A stretch of 64,000 nt of DNA from Polaromonas sp. P2-4 (GCA_024703855.1 CP087965.1:3960001-4024000), one strand, 5' to 3'; shown: positions 1 through 9,305, counted from the first letter of the stretch. Numbers and translations: made by a program. The notes: generated by a model from the sequence alone, not told the origin.

Positions 1-374
1 CGCAACAAGGACAAAGCTGGCTGCGCAGCGGGGCCGACGGGCGCGGCCAGCGTCAAGGTGGCGGCATTGAGTACGCGATGCAGCGCATCGAGTGCATCGG
101 CCGACGGCACGCTATCGAGCCGCTTCCAGCTGACGAACACGTCTTCCAGCGACTGGCACAACAACTCGATCTCGGTGAAGTCCACCGCCCGCGCCGCCCC
201 CTTTAAACTGTGCGCGGCGCGGAACACCGTCTCCACGATCTGGCTTTGCGCCTTGGCTGAAGGCGGTCTTTCCAGTGCCAGCAAACCGGCCGCGATCGCC
301 TGCACATGCTCCTCGGCTTCGACCTTGAAGGTCGCCCGGAGTTGCTGGAGAAATTTGTCTTCTTGGGTGTCCAT
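1..374 (-). CDS. cheA: CheA-type chemotaxis histidine kinase, N-terminal part (cut by left edge)
   Basis: Reads leftward from ATG at 374 and is still open at base 1. The visible 124 residues are an Hpt domain: the segment AAHSLKGAARAV around residues 53-64 places the phospho-accepting histidine at about residue 55, followed by an acidic/hydrophobic helix pair typical of the CheA P1 domain. The gene starts 15 bases after the stop of chemoreceptor C, so it belongs to the same minus-strand operon. The kinase core, CheW-like domain and any fused receiver lie outside the window, so CheA versus a hybrid WspE-type kinase cannot be decided. A truncated copy of this gene head sits at 5044-5187. Confidence 0.85.
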   Translation of the reverse strand, partial: MDTQEDKFLQQLRATFKVEAEEHVQAIAAGLLALERPPSAKAQSQIVETVFRAAHSLKGAARAVDFTEIELLCQSLEDVFVSWKRLDSVPSADALDALHRVLNAATLTLAAPVGPAAQPALSLL

Positions 375-389
375 GGCGATTGTGGTTGA

Positions 390-2060
390 CTACACCTTGT
401 AGCGCTCGACCATCTGCTTGAGCCGTTGGCCCAGCTCGTCCAGGTTGCGCGCTGCGACCTCCAGCTGCTTGGCGCTGGCCACGTTCTGCGTGCTCGCCTG
501 TTTGATGCTCTCCATCGCGCCCGCCACCTGGTCCACCCCCACCAACTGCTGCTGGCTCGACGCCGCAATCTGTGTCGCCGCCTGCGCCGCCTCCGTCACG
601 CTGACAGCCGCCAGTGTCCGGATTGACTCGGCAGCCACTTCGCTCTGCCGGCTGCCGGCCTCCACCGCCTTGCTGCCTTGCTCGGTTGCCAGCACCGCCG
701 ACGTCGTCGCTTTCTGGATGTCCCCCAGAATGGTGCGCACCTGGTTGGTCGCCTGGCGCGACTGCTCCGCCAGGCTCTTGACCTCTTGCGCCACGACGCC
801 AAAGCCCTTGCCATGCTCGCCGGCCTTGGCCGCCTCGATGGCCGCGTTAACGGCCAGCAGGTTGGACTGGGCGGCCAGGTCTTCGACGCTCGCCATGATT
901 CGGCCTATGGCCTGGCTCTGCTCGGACAGCCGCACCATGCTGGCGGCAATCGCTTCCATCTGCTGGCGGATGCGGGTCATGCCGGTCGCCACGTCCTCGG
1001 TGGACTTGCGTCCACTCTGGGCGCTCTGTGCCGCCCTCTGCGCGCTGTCGGACACCAGCTTGGCCTTCTGGCTGGCTACTTGCGCGGTTTGCCGAACCTC
1101 TTCCACCGTGGTGGTGATCTCGCTCACCGCTACAGCCGACTCGCTGGCGTTGGCGGCCAGTTGAGAGGTCGAGGCAACGATCTCGCTGACGGAAGAGGAA
1201 AGCACATTCACTATTTCCTGCGTCTCTTGCATCAGCAAGCGGAGGTTCTCTTCCACCCGCTTGCGCTCGGCAACTTCGGCCTGCAAGACTGCGTTGCCTT
1301 GCCCCAGTTCGTCACGCGAGACAGTTGTCGCCTTCAGCTTTTCCGTCATTTCGTCGAATGCGCGCGACAGATTCCCGATCTCGTCCCTCGCCGTGATGGC
1401 GAGCCGGTGATCCAGGTTGCCTCCACCCACGATTGCAATGCCTTCGTGCAGCTTTGCAAGCGGCCGGGTTACGCTTCCAAGCACCAGAAACAGCGTCGCC
1501 GCGATGACAAACACGACGATGCCGCCGAACGTCACCACCGCAACGCCTGTCCGTTGTTGCGCATCCATGACCCCCGCCCGGCTTCGCTCGGAGAGGCTTA
1601 GCGCGCCGGAAATCATGGCTTGCGCCTTGTTCATGATCTGGCCGGTCAACCGGTTCTCCAGATCCTTGAGTACCACGCCTTTCCCCTTTTCGGTTTCCCT
1701 GTTTTGCTGGTTGGTGGCGAGCTCGGTGAACAGGGCGCTGACGCTTTGATGCGTATGACGGAGGTCGTCCATGGTGGCCGTTTCCTCCTTGCCGGTGAAT
1801 CCCTCTGCGCCTGCGAGCAGCTTCGACAGCGATGCGTGCCTCAGCTCCCACTGGGCCTTAACGCGGTCCTCATGACCCGCTACATACTCCAGCGTGAGGT
1901 ATCTGACGGAGGTGGCCGCATTGAGAATTTCGCCGGCTGCCTCGTTCTTGGTGAGTTCTTGCCTCACCTGCTGCGTTGCCGATAGCAGCACGACGCCGAT
2001 GACGGCAACGATTCCAACGGAGAATACTCCGGCAAGACTGAGTCGGGTCGAAATCTTCAT
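390..2060 (-). CDS. Methyl-accepting chemotaxis protein C (556 aa)
   Basis: Inner-membrane chemoreceptor. TM1 spans about residues 8-28, a periplasmic four-helix-type segment 30-170, TM2 about 172-196, HAMP 198-250, then a short coiled coil (ERKRVEENL near 265) and the signalling hairpin, whose tip contains NAAIEAAKAGEHGKGFGVVA. The C-terminal ~250 residues are nearly identical to chemoreceptors A and B. Compared with them it has one extra residue after ESIRTLAA (bases about 596-620), which would shift the heptad register on one arm of the coiled coil. Its ATG lies 10 bases after the stop of the binding protein, with GAGGA as ribosome site. The ligand is unknown. Confidence 0.92.
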   Translation of the reverse strand: MKISTRLSLAGVFSVGIVAVIGVVLLSATQQVRQELTKNEAAGEILNAATSVRYLTLEYVAGHEDRVKAQWELRHASLSKLLAGAEGFTGKEETATMDDLRHTHQSVSALFTELATNQQNRETEKGKGVVLKDLENRLTGQIMNKAQAMISGALSLSERSRAGVMDAQQRTGVAVVTFGGIVVFVIAATLFLVLGSVTRPLAKLHEGIAIVGGGNLDHRLAITARDEIGNLSRAFDEMTEKLKATTVSRDELGQGNAVLQAEVAERKRVEENLRLLMQETQEIVNVLSSSVSEIVASTSQLAANASESAVAVSEITTTVEEVRQTAQVASQKAKLVSDSAQRAAQSAQSGRKSTEDVATGMTRIRQQMEAIAASMVRLSEQSQAIGRIMASVEDLAAQSNLLAVNAAIEAAKAGEHGKGFGVVAQEVKSLAEQSRQATNQVRTILGDIQKATTSAVLATEQGSKAVEAGSRQSEVAAESIRTLAAVSVTEAAQAATQIAASSQQQLVGVDQVAGAMESIKQASTQNVASAKQLEVAARNLDELGQRLKQMVERYKV

Positions 2061-2070
2061 TTGTGTGTCC

Positions 2071-3115
2071 TCAATGAATGACCGTCACCGCTGTCGGCGA
2101 CACTGCCTTCAACGCGTCGAGGTAGACGTGATTCAAGTAATTGGGCATGTCGGTCCTGTCTGTCAGCTTGTTCCTGATTGCCCAGCGCGACTCGTCCTCC
2201 AGCGCCAGCAACAGGCCCTGGTCGAGCGTGACGTTGAACCGGTATTGCGGCCATAGCGCCTTCAACTCCGCCACATCCAACTTCAAGGCCTCGGCAACGA
2301 GCTGCCGCGCTGTATCCGGGCTGTCACTGCAGAACAGCCCGGCGCGGACCAAGGCCCGCAGGACTTTTGATCGTCTCCGGATGGTTGGCGACGTAGTCCC
2401 GCGTTCCGGAGAGGTTGAGCGCCACGTCATAGATGCTGCCGCCGGAAAGAAAGGTCGTCCCATTGCTGCCGAGTTGGGTTTGCAAGGTGCCCAGATACGG
2501 CTGCCAGGTCGAGACAGCGTCAACCTCGCCTTTGGCCAGCGCGTCGGAAAGCGCCTCCGGCTTGAGGTCGCGCACCTTTACGTCGCTGATCGACAGCTTA
2601 TGCCGGGTGAGGAACGCGTCGAGAACGAAATGCGCGCCGCTAACCAGTGTGACGCCGATGCGCTTTCCCTTGAGGCTGGCTGGCGTGACGATTCCTTTGT
2701 CTTTTCTCCCGACGATTCCGAAATCGTTCTGCGCCGTGGCGATGGTCGCTGCAACGGATACCGGTTGACGGTTCATCGCGGCGAACATGACAGGAAGGTC
2801 CCCGCTCGTTCCCAGATTGGCTTGTCCTCGAAAGACCGCGCCAAAAACGTCTTTCCCGGTGGTGTGGGGGGCGATCGTGACGAGTAGGCCTTCGCTCGTG
2901 AAATAGCCTTTGGCTTGCGCCACGATGACCGGGCACGTTCCTGGATAGGTGAGATTCGCGATGGTCACTTGTTCGAGCGGCGCTCCTGCTTGCCCCGCTG
3001 GAGTTCGGTCCATCCATCCATAACCGGCGGCAAGCAAGGCTGCCAACACTAGCACGCTTGCCATCGCGTAAAGCAAGGGTTTTTTGCTGAAAAATGTTCC
3101 TGGGTTCTTAGTCAT
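2071..3115 (-). CDS. Membrane-anchored NMT1/SsuA-like substrate-binding protein (frameshifted)
   Basis: Periplasmic binding protein of the nitrate/sulfonate/thiamine-precursor family. An N-terminal hydrophobic segment (residues about 14-33) without a clear cleavage site suggests an inner-membrane anchor. The domain opens with VTIANLTYPGTCPVIVAQAKGYF and continues through DLPVMF, SLKGKRIGVT and DAVSTWQPYLG. The frame breaks near 2364-2369 in a run of four A (minus strand); removing one A joins NHPETIK to VLRALVRAGLF and continues to the stop at 2071. There are no permease or ATPase genes beside it. It lies between chemoreceptor genes, so it may deliver a ligand to them rather than serve transport. 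The frameshift is probably a sequence error. Confidence 0.8.
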
Positions 3116-3196
3116 TACGCATCGCTTTGTTGTGGTATTTGGAAATCAAGCCATCCCCTAGTCCCCCTACTTACCGCGTGTCTCCAGTCTTTACCG

Positions 3197-3262
3197 CTAC
3201 ATCCGCTGTTTGAGCTTTTGGCCCAACCGGTGCAGCTTGTGTGCAGCCGTCTCGGCGCGTTT
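3197..3262 (-). pseudogene. Possible relic of a chemoreceptor C-terminus
   Basis: Minus-strand frame ending at the TAG at 3197-3199 reads AETAAHKLHRLGQKLKQRM and then stops. This resembles the chemoreceptor tail LEVAARNLDELGQRLKQMV at about half of the positions. It sits in the 205-base gap between chemoreceptor B and the binding protein, where a recombination scar would be expected. The match is short, so it is only a suggestion. Confidence 0.35.
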
Positions 3263-3319
3263 CGTCCCGACAGTCCATTTCTATAAGCAGCGTCTCCTTG
3301 CATGGTTTTCTTTCTGTGC

Positions 3320-5047
3320 TCATACCTTGTAGCGTTCGACCATCTGCTTGATCCGCTGGCCCAGCTCGTCCAGGTTGCGCGCCGCGACCTCCAACTGCCT
3401 GGCGCTCGCCACGTTCTGCGTGCTCGCCTGTTTGATGCTCTCCATCGCGCCCGCCACCTGGTCCACCCCCACCAACTGCTGCTGGCTCGACGCCGCGATC
3501 TGTGTCGCCGCCTGCGCCGCCTCGCTCACGCTGCCAGCCAGCGCCTGGATCGACTCGCCTGCCACTTCGCTCTGCCGGCTCCCGGCCTCCACCGCCTTGC
3601 TGCCTTGCTCGGTCGCCAGCACCGCCGCGGTCGTCGCCTTCTGGATGTCCCCCAGGATGGCGCGCACCTGGTTGGTCGCCTGGCGCGACTGCTCCGCCAG
3701 GCTCTTGACCTCCTGCGCCACGACGCCAAAACCCTTGCCATGCTCGCCGGCCTTGGCCGCCTCAATGGCCGCGTTGACGGCCAGCAGGTTGGACTGGGCG
3801 GCCAGGTCTTCGACGCTCGCCATGATTCGGCCTATGGCCTGGCTCTGCTCGGACAGCCGCACCATGCTGGCGGCAATCGCTTCCATCTGCAGCCGGATGC
3901 GGGTCATGCCAGCCGCCACGTCCTCGGTGGACTTGCGCCCGCTCTGGGAGCTTTGTGCCGCCTTCTGCGCGCTGTCGGAAACCAGCTTGGCCTTTTGGCT
4001 GGCCACCTGCGCCGTTTGCCGAACCTCTTCCACCGTGGTGGTGGTCTCGCTCACCGCTACAGCCGACTCGCTGGCGCTGGCGGCCAGTTGAGATGTCGAG
4101 GCGACGATCTCGCTGGCGGCCGAGCCCAGAACATTGGCGCCTTCAGCCAAGCCGCGAATCTGCTCATGAAGACTCTCCGACATCCGCATAAAGGCGTTGC
4201 CCAAAATGTCGTCGGGGGACTGGGGCTGGATGGTCGAGCGCAGATCGCCGGCAGCGATCTGCGCGGCCGCGCCAGCCATCGCCCGCAGAGAGTGCGTCAT
4301 GCGGTCGAACGTCCGTGCCAGCGCTCCCACTTCGTCGCTGCGCGAATCGCTCTGAACGTTGACGCTCAGGTCGCCCACAGTGATCCGCTCCACGACGGCC
4401 GTGAGGCCTTGGAGAGGCCGGGCGATGTTGCGCGTGATGGCGAATCCGGCTAGCGCCGCGAGCAACAAGGCGGCGAGGGTGCCCAATACGATGGCCGATT
4501 TCGCGTTGTCGGCATCGTTTTGCGCGGCCTCCACGCGCTGTCGGAGCAACTCTTCCTCGTCGCGCTCCATCTCGCCCAGGACCTTGCGGATGTCATCCGT
4601 GAGCGCTTTGCCCCTGCTGGTCTTAACGAACTGGGCGGACGCCTCCAGACCCTTGGTCCGGCGAACGTCAATACTTTCCTTGGCAAAAGCGAGCCGGTTC
4701 TTGACGAGCGGCTCCAGCGCGTCCAGGCGTCGCTGTTGCTGCAGGTTGCCCATCGTCATTCTCCGAACCAGCTGGAGGCTTTTGTCAATTTTGGCCAACG
4801 CGGTTTGATACGGTTCAAGGAAACTCTCTTCCCCGGTGATGGCGTAGCCGCGCTGGCCGGTCTCGATGTCTCCCAACTGCGACGGCACCTCGGCCAGTTC
4901 TGCGAGTAATTGGAAGGTGCGCTTGCGCGAGTCCGAGGCCTCGATTAATTGCGTCGTGCTGCGATAGGAAACTGCCCCAACAATCACAAAAATTGCCATC
5001 GCCAGGCCAAACCCTGCACCTATCTTGGTTCCGACATTCCATTTCAT
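3320..5047 (-). CDS. Methyl-accepting chemotaxis protein B with CHASE3-type sensor (575 aa)
   Basis: Inner-membrane chemoreceptor. TM1 is about residues 9-28. The periplasmic part (35-175) carries the CHASE3 hallmark ETGQRGYAITGEESFLEPY at about 62-80. TM2 is 185-205 and HAMP 206-258. A second HAMP-like linker follows (GDLRSTIQPQSPDDILGNA), then the signalling hairpin with NAAIEAAKAGEHGKGFGVVA. The last 250 residues are almost identical to receptors A and C. The start ATG at 5047 overlaps the stop of the cheA-head remnant (ATGA), so translation may be coupled to it. The ligand is unknown. Confidence 0.92.
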   Translation of the reverse strand: MKWNVGTKIGAGFGLAMAIFVIVGAVSYRSTTQLIEASDSRKRTFQLLAELAEVPSQLGDIETGQRGYAITGEESFLEPYQTALAKIDKSLQLVRRMTMGNLQQQRRLDALEPLVKNRLAFAKESIDVRRTKGLEASAQFVKTSRGKALTDDIRKVLGEMERDEEELLRQRVEAAQNDADNAKSAIVLGTLAALLLAALAGFAITRNIARPLQGLTAVVERITVGDLSVNVQSDSRSDEVGALARTFDRMTHSLRAMAGAAAQIAAGDLRSTIQPQSPDDILGNAFMRMSESLHEQIRGLAEGANVLGSAASEIVASTSQLAASASESAVAVSETTTTVEEVRQTAQVASQKAKLVSDSAQKAAQSSQSGRKSTEDVAAGMTRIRLQMEAIAASMVRLSEQSQAIGRIMASVEDLAAQSNLLAVNAAIEAAKAGEHGKGFGVVAQEVKSLAEQSRQATNQVRAILGDIQKATTAAVLATEQGSKAVEAGSRQSEVAGESIQALAGSVSEAAQAATQIAASSQQQLVGVDQVAGAMESIKQASTQNVASARQLEVAARNLDELGQRIKQMVERYKV

Positions 5048-5187
5048 GGTCCCGACCTCCGTTTTTTGTTTGACTTCGGCTTTCCACCTGGCTGAAAACC
5101 TGCTGCGATCGCCTGCTCATGCTCTGCGGCTTCGACCTGGAAGGTCGCCCGGAGTTGCTGGAGAAATTTGTTTTCTTGGGTGTCCAT
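5044..5187 (-). pseudogene. Remnant cheA 5' end (47 codons) between chemoreceptors A and B
   Basis: The ATG at 5187 opens a 47-residue frame beginning MDTQENKFLQQLRATFQVEA. It matches the first ~30 residues of the cheA product at 374, then diverges into a lysine-rich tail and ends in a TGA overlapping the ATG of chemoreceptor B. It lies 15 bases after the stop of chemoreceptor A, the same spacing and the same intervening sequence as between chemoreceptor C and cheA. This is direct evidence that a unit made of a receptor 3' end plus a cheA head was duplicated. Confidence 0.85.
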
Positions 5188-5202
5188 GGCGATTGTGGTT
5201 GA

Positions 5203-6741
5203 CTACACCTTGTAGCGCTTGACTATTTCCTTGAGCCGCTGACCCAGCTCGTCCAGGTTGCGCGCCGCGACCTCCAGTTGCTTGGCGCCGGCGACGTTCT
5301 GCGTGCTCGCCTGTTTGATGCTCTCCATCGCGCTCGCTACCTGGTCCACTCCCACCAGCTGCTGCTGGCTTGACGCCGCAATCTGCGTGGCCGCCTGCGC
5401 CGCCTCGCTGACGCTACCGGCCAGCGCCTGGATCGACTCGGCCGCCATTTCGGTTTGTCGGCTTCCCGCCTCCACCGCCTTGCTGCCTTGCTCGGTTGCC
5501 AGCACCGCCGACGTCGTCGCTTTCTGGATGTCCCCCAGGATGGTGCGCACCTGGTTGGTCGCCTGGCGCGACTGCTCCGCCAGGCTCTTGACCTCTTGCG
5601 CCACGACGCCAAAACCTTTGCCATGCTCGCCGGCCTTGGCCGCCTCAATGGCCGCGTTAACGGCCAGCAGGTTGGACTGGGCGGCCAGGTCTTCGACGGT
5701 GGCCATGATCCGGCCTATGGCCTGGCTCTGCTCGGACAGTCGCACCATGCTGGCGGCAATCGCTTCCATCTGCTGGCGGATGCGGGTCATGCCGGCCGCC
5801 ACGTCCTCGGTGGACTTGCGCCCGCTCTGGGCGCTCTGAGCCGCCTTCTGCGCGCTGTCGGACACCAGCTTGGCCTTTTGGCTGGCCATCTGCGCCGTTT
5901 GCCGAACCTCTTCCACCGTGGTGGTGGCCTCGCTCACGACCGCGGCTGACTGGCTGGCGTTGGCGGCTAGCTGAGAGGTCGAGGCGACGATATCGCCGGC
6001 GGCCGAACCCAGCACCGTCGCGCCTTCGATCAGCCCGCGAATCTGGTCGCGAAGACCCTCCGCCATGCGGGTGAACATTTCCACCAACAAACCGATCTCA
6101 TCGGTGCGCTGCTGCGCGGGCAGCGTCGCCGTGAGGTCGCCGGCCGCGATGAGTGAGGCCGCCCTTGATATGTCCTGGATGGGGTGCGAGATCACGCGTT
6201 GCATGCGCAGGGATATCGGCAGCGTGATCACCAGAGAACTAACGAGCACCAGCAGAATGATTCCACCGAAGCGCGCGACACGCCTGGCCAGCGACTCGGT
6301 GCTCGCCCGCAGGTACACGGTTCCCATCGTGCGTGCACCGTCCTTGATAGGTCGGAACACCTCCAGTTCATCGTCCCTGAATCGCTCTCCTGCAGGCTCT
6401 GTGGCCGTGGGCAGCGCTCGGGTGGATGATCCGGAACGCAAGTAGCGGGCAAAGAGCCCGGCATCTGCGGCGTAGATCCCGGCAGCCGAGATTTCCGGAT
6501 TCGCTTCGAACGCTTTGAGGTATTCCTCGGCCACTTTCGCGTCGTTGGAAGCGAGTGCCGCAGTGACGCTGGCGGCAAGCGTTTCGGCCTGAACCGATAT
6601 TTCACGTTTCTTTTGGTCGGTGTAGGTGATGGTGTCGTAGGCCACGATGGCCGCACCGGCCAGCAGCAGCGCAATCGCGCTGGCCAGCACGCTGATCAGC
6701 AGCAGTTTGGCGCGAATCGGAACATTGGCTAACCAGTTCAT
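5203..6741 (-). CDS. Methyl-accepting chemotaxis protein A with CHASE8/YfiN-like sensor (512 aa)
   Basis: Inner-membrane chemoreceptor. TM1 is about residues 13-35. The periplasmic domain 40-150 includes AASVTAALASNDAKVAEEYL and PEISAAGIYAADAGLFARY, a pattern I associate with CHASE8, the sensor found in YfiN-type diguanylate cyclases. TM2 is 156-178, HAMP about 178-232, then the standard signalling hairpin nearly identical to receptors B and C. The ATG directly abuts the stop of yfiR (TAAATG). Since YfiR proteins act on the periplasmic domain of YfiN, this receptor is a plausible YfiR partner with a chemosensory output instead of GGDEF. That pairing is inferred, not shown. Confidence 0.92.
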   Translation of the reverse strand: MNWLANVPIRAKLLLISVLASAIALLLAGAAIVAYDTITYTDQKKREISVQAETLAASVTAALASNDAKVAEEYLKAFEANPEISAAGIYAADAGLFARYLRSGSSTRALPTATEPAGERFRDDELEVFRPIKDGARTMGTVYLRASTESLARRVARFGGIILLVLVSSLVITLPISLRMQRVISHPIQDISRAASLIAAGDLTATLPAQQRTDEIGLLVEMFTRMAEGLRDQIRGLIEGATVLGSAAGDIVASTSQLAANASQSAAVVSEATTTVEEVRQTAQMASQKAKLVSDSAQKAAQSAQSGRKSTEDVAAGMTRIRQQMEAIAASMVRLSEQSQAIGRIMATVEDLAAQSNLLAVNAAIEAAKAGEHGKGFGVVAQEVKSLAEQSRQATNQVRTILGDIQKATTSAVLATEQGSKAVEAGSRQTEMAAESIQALAGSVSEAAQAATQIAASSQQQLVGVDQVASAMESIKQASTQNVAGAKQLEVAARNLDELGQRLKEIVKRYKV

Positions 6742-7340
6742 TTAACGGCCCTCCCCAGCCCGCCTGGGCTTGACGCTGAGCGCCACGCTCAGCAGCTTTG
6801 AACTGATGGCGAGCCTGTTTTGCGCGGCGGCTTCGTCGTCGATATCAAAGCGCACGCGATCATCCTTGATGACGAAGTTGATGATTCCCGTGGCCGACCC
6901 CGGCGACCGGCCGTCACTCACCGTGAGCACGCTGCTGCCGCGCAGCGCTTGACGATCTGCGCGAGGCGCTGCGCCTCGGAGGCCGCAAGGTACACGATGT
7001 GGCAGCTCGAATCCGGCCTGACCGCCTTCAGCCGCCGCACCTCGATCGGCCGGTTGGCGATCTGCTGGCCACTGACGGCCTTGTCAAGGATGGCGCCAAA
7101 CGGATCATCGCCCGCAACGCACAGCTGAAACGGACTGCTCGGCGAAGCAAAGGCCGTTGCAGGCCATTCGACAAAGGAGCCGAACTTGTGCAAAAGGCCG
7201 CCTTGACGGCGTATTCCACCGAACCGTCGGCTGCACTGGCCTTGCCAGGGGCAAGCGCGATGCCCAATGCGGCAACAACCGCCAAGGCGTTGATTGAGCG
7301 AAGGCGCTGCCGCGCGCAGTAGGGTGGTCAGAATTTCCAT
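6742..7340 (-). CDS. yfiR: YfiR-family (DUF4154) periplasmic protein (frameshifted)
   Basis: Small periplasmic regulator family that binds the sensor domain of YfiN-like proteins. Recognisable parts are a signal peptide ending near GKASA/ADG, VEYAVKAAF, KFGSFVEWP, FQLCVAGDDPFG, CHIVYL, SSVLTVSDG, INFVIKDDRVRFDID and RLAISSKLLSVA. The frame breaks at about 7190-7196 (a T missing from a run) and about 6945 (a G missing after AAG); a third break, in a GCGCGC run near 7310, would join the ATG at 7340 to the signal peptide. The start overlaps the TonB receptor stop by 13 bases and the stop abuts chemoreceptor A, so the three genes form a translationally coupled set. Confidence 0.82.
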
Positions 7341-9305
7341 AGCATTTTTGCGTAGAAGCTGCGCCTGATTTCACTGCGCCCCGGTGCAGCGCCGAACTCC
7401 GGGTGACCCTTGTCAAGCAAGTTGAACGCGGCCAGCGAGATCTCGACATCTTTGGAGACCTGCCAGCCCAGGCGGGCATCGAGCGCGATATAGCCAGGCA
7501 CGGCCGGGTTTGGCAGCGCGCCGATCGAGCGCAGGCCCAGGTCGAGCTCGAGGCGGTTCGCCAGATTCATGGTCGAGCGAACCGAGACCTGGTGCGAAGG
7601 ATCGTTGCCGGCCGCCTGCACGCCCGAGGTATCGCGGCTGCCGGGCTTGAGCCGAAGGTGTTTTTGCAGCGTGTTCAAGCCGACGCTGAGCCGCCACCAG
7701 TCTCTCAAACGATAGTTTCCCCACATTTCCACGCCGTAGGTGTGGCCTTCCATCATGTTGGCGATGACAATGGGCAGGCCTCCGGTGGGCGAAATGGACT
7801 CAAGGCTGCGAAGCTCGTCGTACTGGTGGCGGTACGCCGTCACGGAATACGAAAAGCGCGGCGAGGGCTGGGCCCGGTAGCCGACTTCGAAGGCCGTCAG
7901 CTTTTCGGATTGGAAGTTCGGCCCACCGGCGATTGTCGTGAACGGTGGATTGCCGGGTGCGAACAACTCGCGGTCCACGCGCGAAGGCGTGCGCACGGCG
8001 CGCGAGAGCGCCGTCCACAGCAAGGACTGGTCGGCCAGCTGCCAGGCCAGCCGGGCGTTGGGCTGGAATTCCAGGCCGGTGTAGTTGTTGTGCTCGAGCT
8101 TTGCGCCCACCGTCAGATGAACACGCTCGCCCAGTGCGATGCTGTCCTGGAGAAAAACGTTGGCCAGGCTCAGGCGCTGGTTGGCCGGCAGAAACGCAAG
8201 AACCGCGCTGTTGGTGACTGCATCGCGTGAACTCCGGTAGCCGCCACCCCAGAGAATCTGATGGGTGCCGCGCCATGCAAAGCTGTGCTGGGCCTCGATG
8301 TCGACGGTGTCCAGCGTCTCGCCGAAGGTCCCCGGGTGGTTGCGCCGGTTGCGGTCGAAGTAGCCCTGGACCTGTAGGGACGAGCCATCGTCGAGGGCCT
8401 TGTTCCAGCGGGCCAGCAGGTTCGAACCCGAGATCGTCTTGTCATTATTGGCCGCCTGGCCGATGGAGCCGTCATAGCTGTCGCCCTGCAGCGTGAAGGT
8501 GTTGCCCTGGCGGCCACCGTCGATGCGAAAGCCAACTTGCCGGTTCTTGAAATCGTCGCGAGCCGACGCGCCGCTGGCACGGACCGTGGCGTCACGCCCT
8601 GAACCCCTTGGCATAAATGCGAAAGCTGGTGTCCTCGTTCAGCTTGCCGCCGTAGCGCACACCCGCACCGCGTTCGTCGTTGCCGGCCCCGATGGAGACC
8701 AGAGCGCCAGCCGTATCGCGTGAGTGGCGCGTGATGATGTTGATCACGCCGTTGACCGCGTTGGCGCCCCAGAGCGTTCCACCCGGTCCGCTGATCACCT
8801 CAATGCGCTCGATGTCTTCGATGAAGGTGTCCTGCGCGTCCCAGAAAACGCCGGAAAACAGCGGTGTATAGATGCTGCGGCCATCAATGAGAACCAGCAG
8901 TTTGTTGGCCGTGGTGCTGTTGAAGCCGCGCGATGAAATGGCATATTGGCTCGAGTCCACGCGCGCGACCTGGAGGTTCGGCGCCAGGCGCAGCAGTTCC
9001 GGGATGCTGGTGGAGCCGGAACGGTGAATGTCCTCGCGCGTGATCACGTAGACCGAGGCCGCCGCATTGCTCAGTCGTTCGGGCCTCTTCGATACCGAGG
9101 AGATTTCAACGTTCGCCAGATCTTCCAGCGACATCCGGGAAAAATCCGCGGGGGACAAGGACCCTGTCGTGGCATCTGCCGCGATGACTGCGCCCACCTT
9201 GAGTGTCACGCATGCTGCGGCGACAAGACGGCTGACGAGCACCGCTGCCGGACGCCATCGTCCCATGCCCCTCCTGCCTCTGACATCTGCGGTTCTTCCC
9301 ATCAT
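7328..9305 (-). CDS. TonB-dependent outer-membrane receptor (frameshifted once)
   Basis: Outer-membrane beta-barrel with plug. I chose the ATG at 9305 because an AAGGGG ribosome site precedes it; a signal peptide follows and ends near GAVIA/ADA. The plug contains SVYVITREDI, ELLRLAPNLQVARVD, LVLIDGRSIY, IERIEVISGPG and GANAVNGVINIITR. The barrel ends in MLWKF with the terminal Phe usual for outer-membrane proteins. The frame breaks near 8595-8600, where dropping one G restores KGFR-RDATVRASG. It is coupled to yfiR and chemoreceptor A, suggesting ligand-triggered signalling rather than simple uptake. The substrate is unknown; there is no sign of a siderophore gene nearby. Confidence 0.88.

Noticed and set aside
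3115..3303. A 62-codon frame upstream of the binding protein
   Set aside because: No similarity, unusual composition, and it overlaps the putative receptor relic in another frame.
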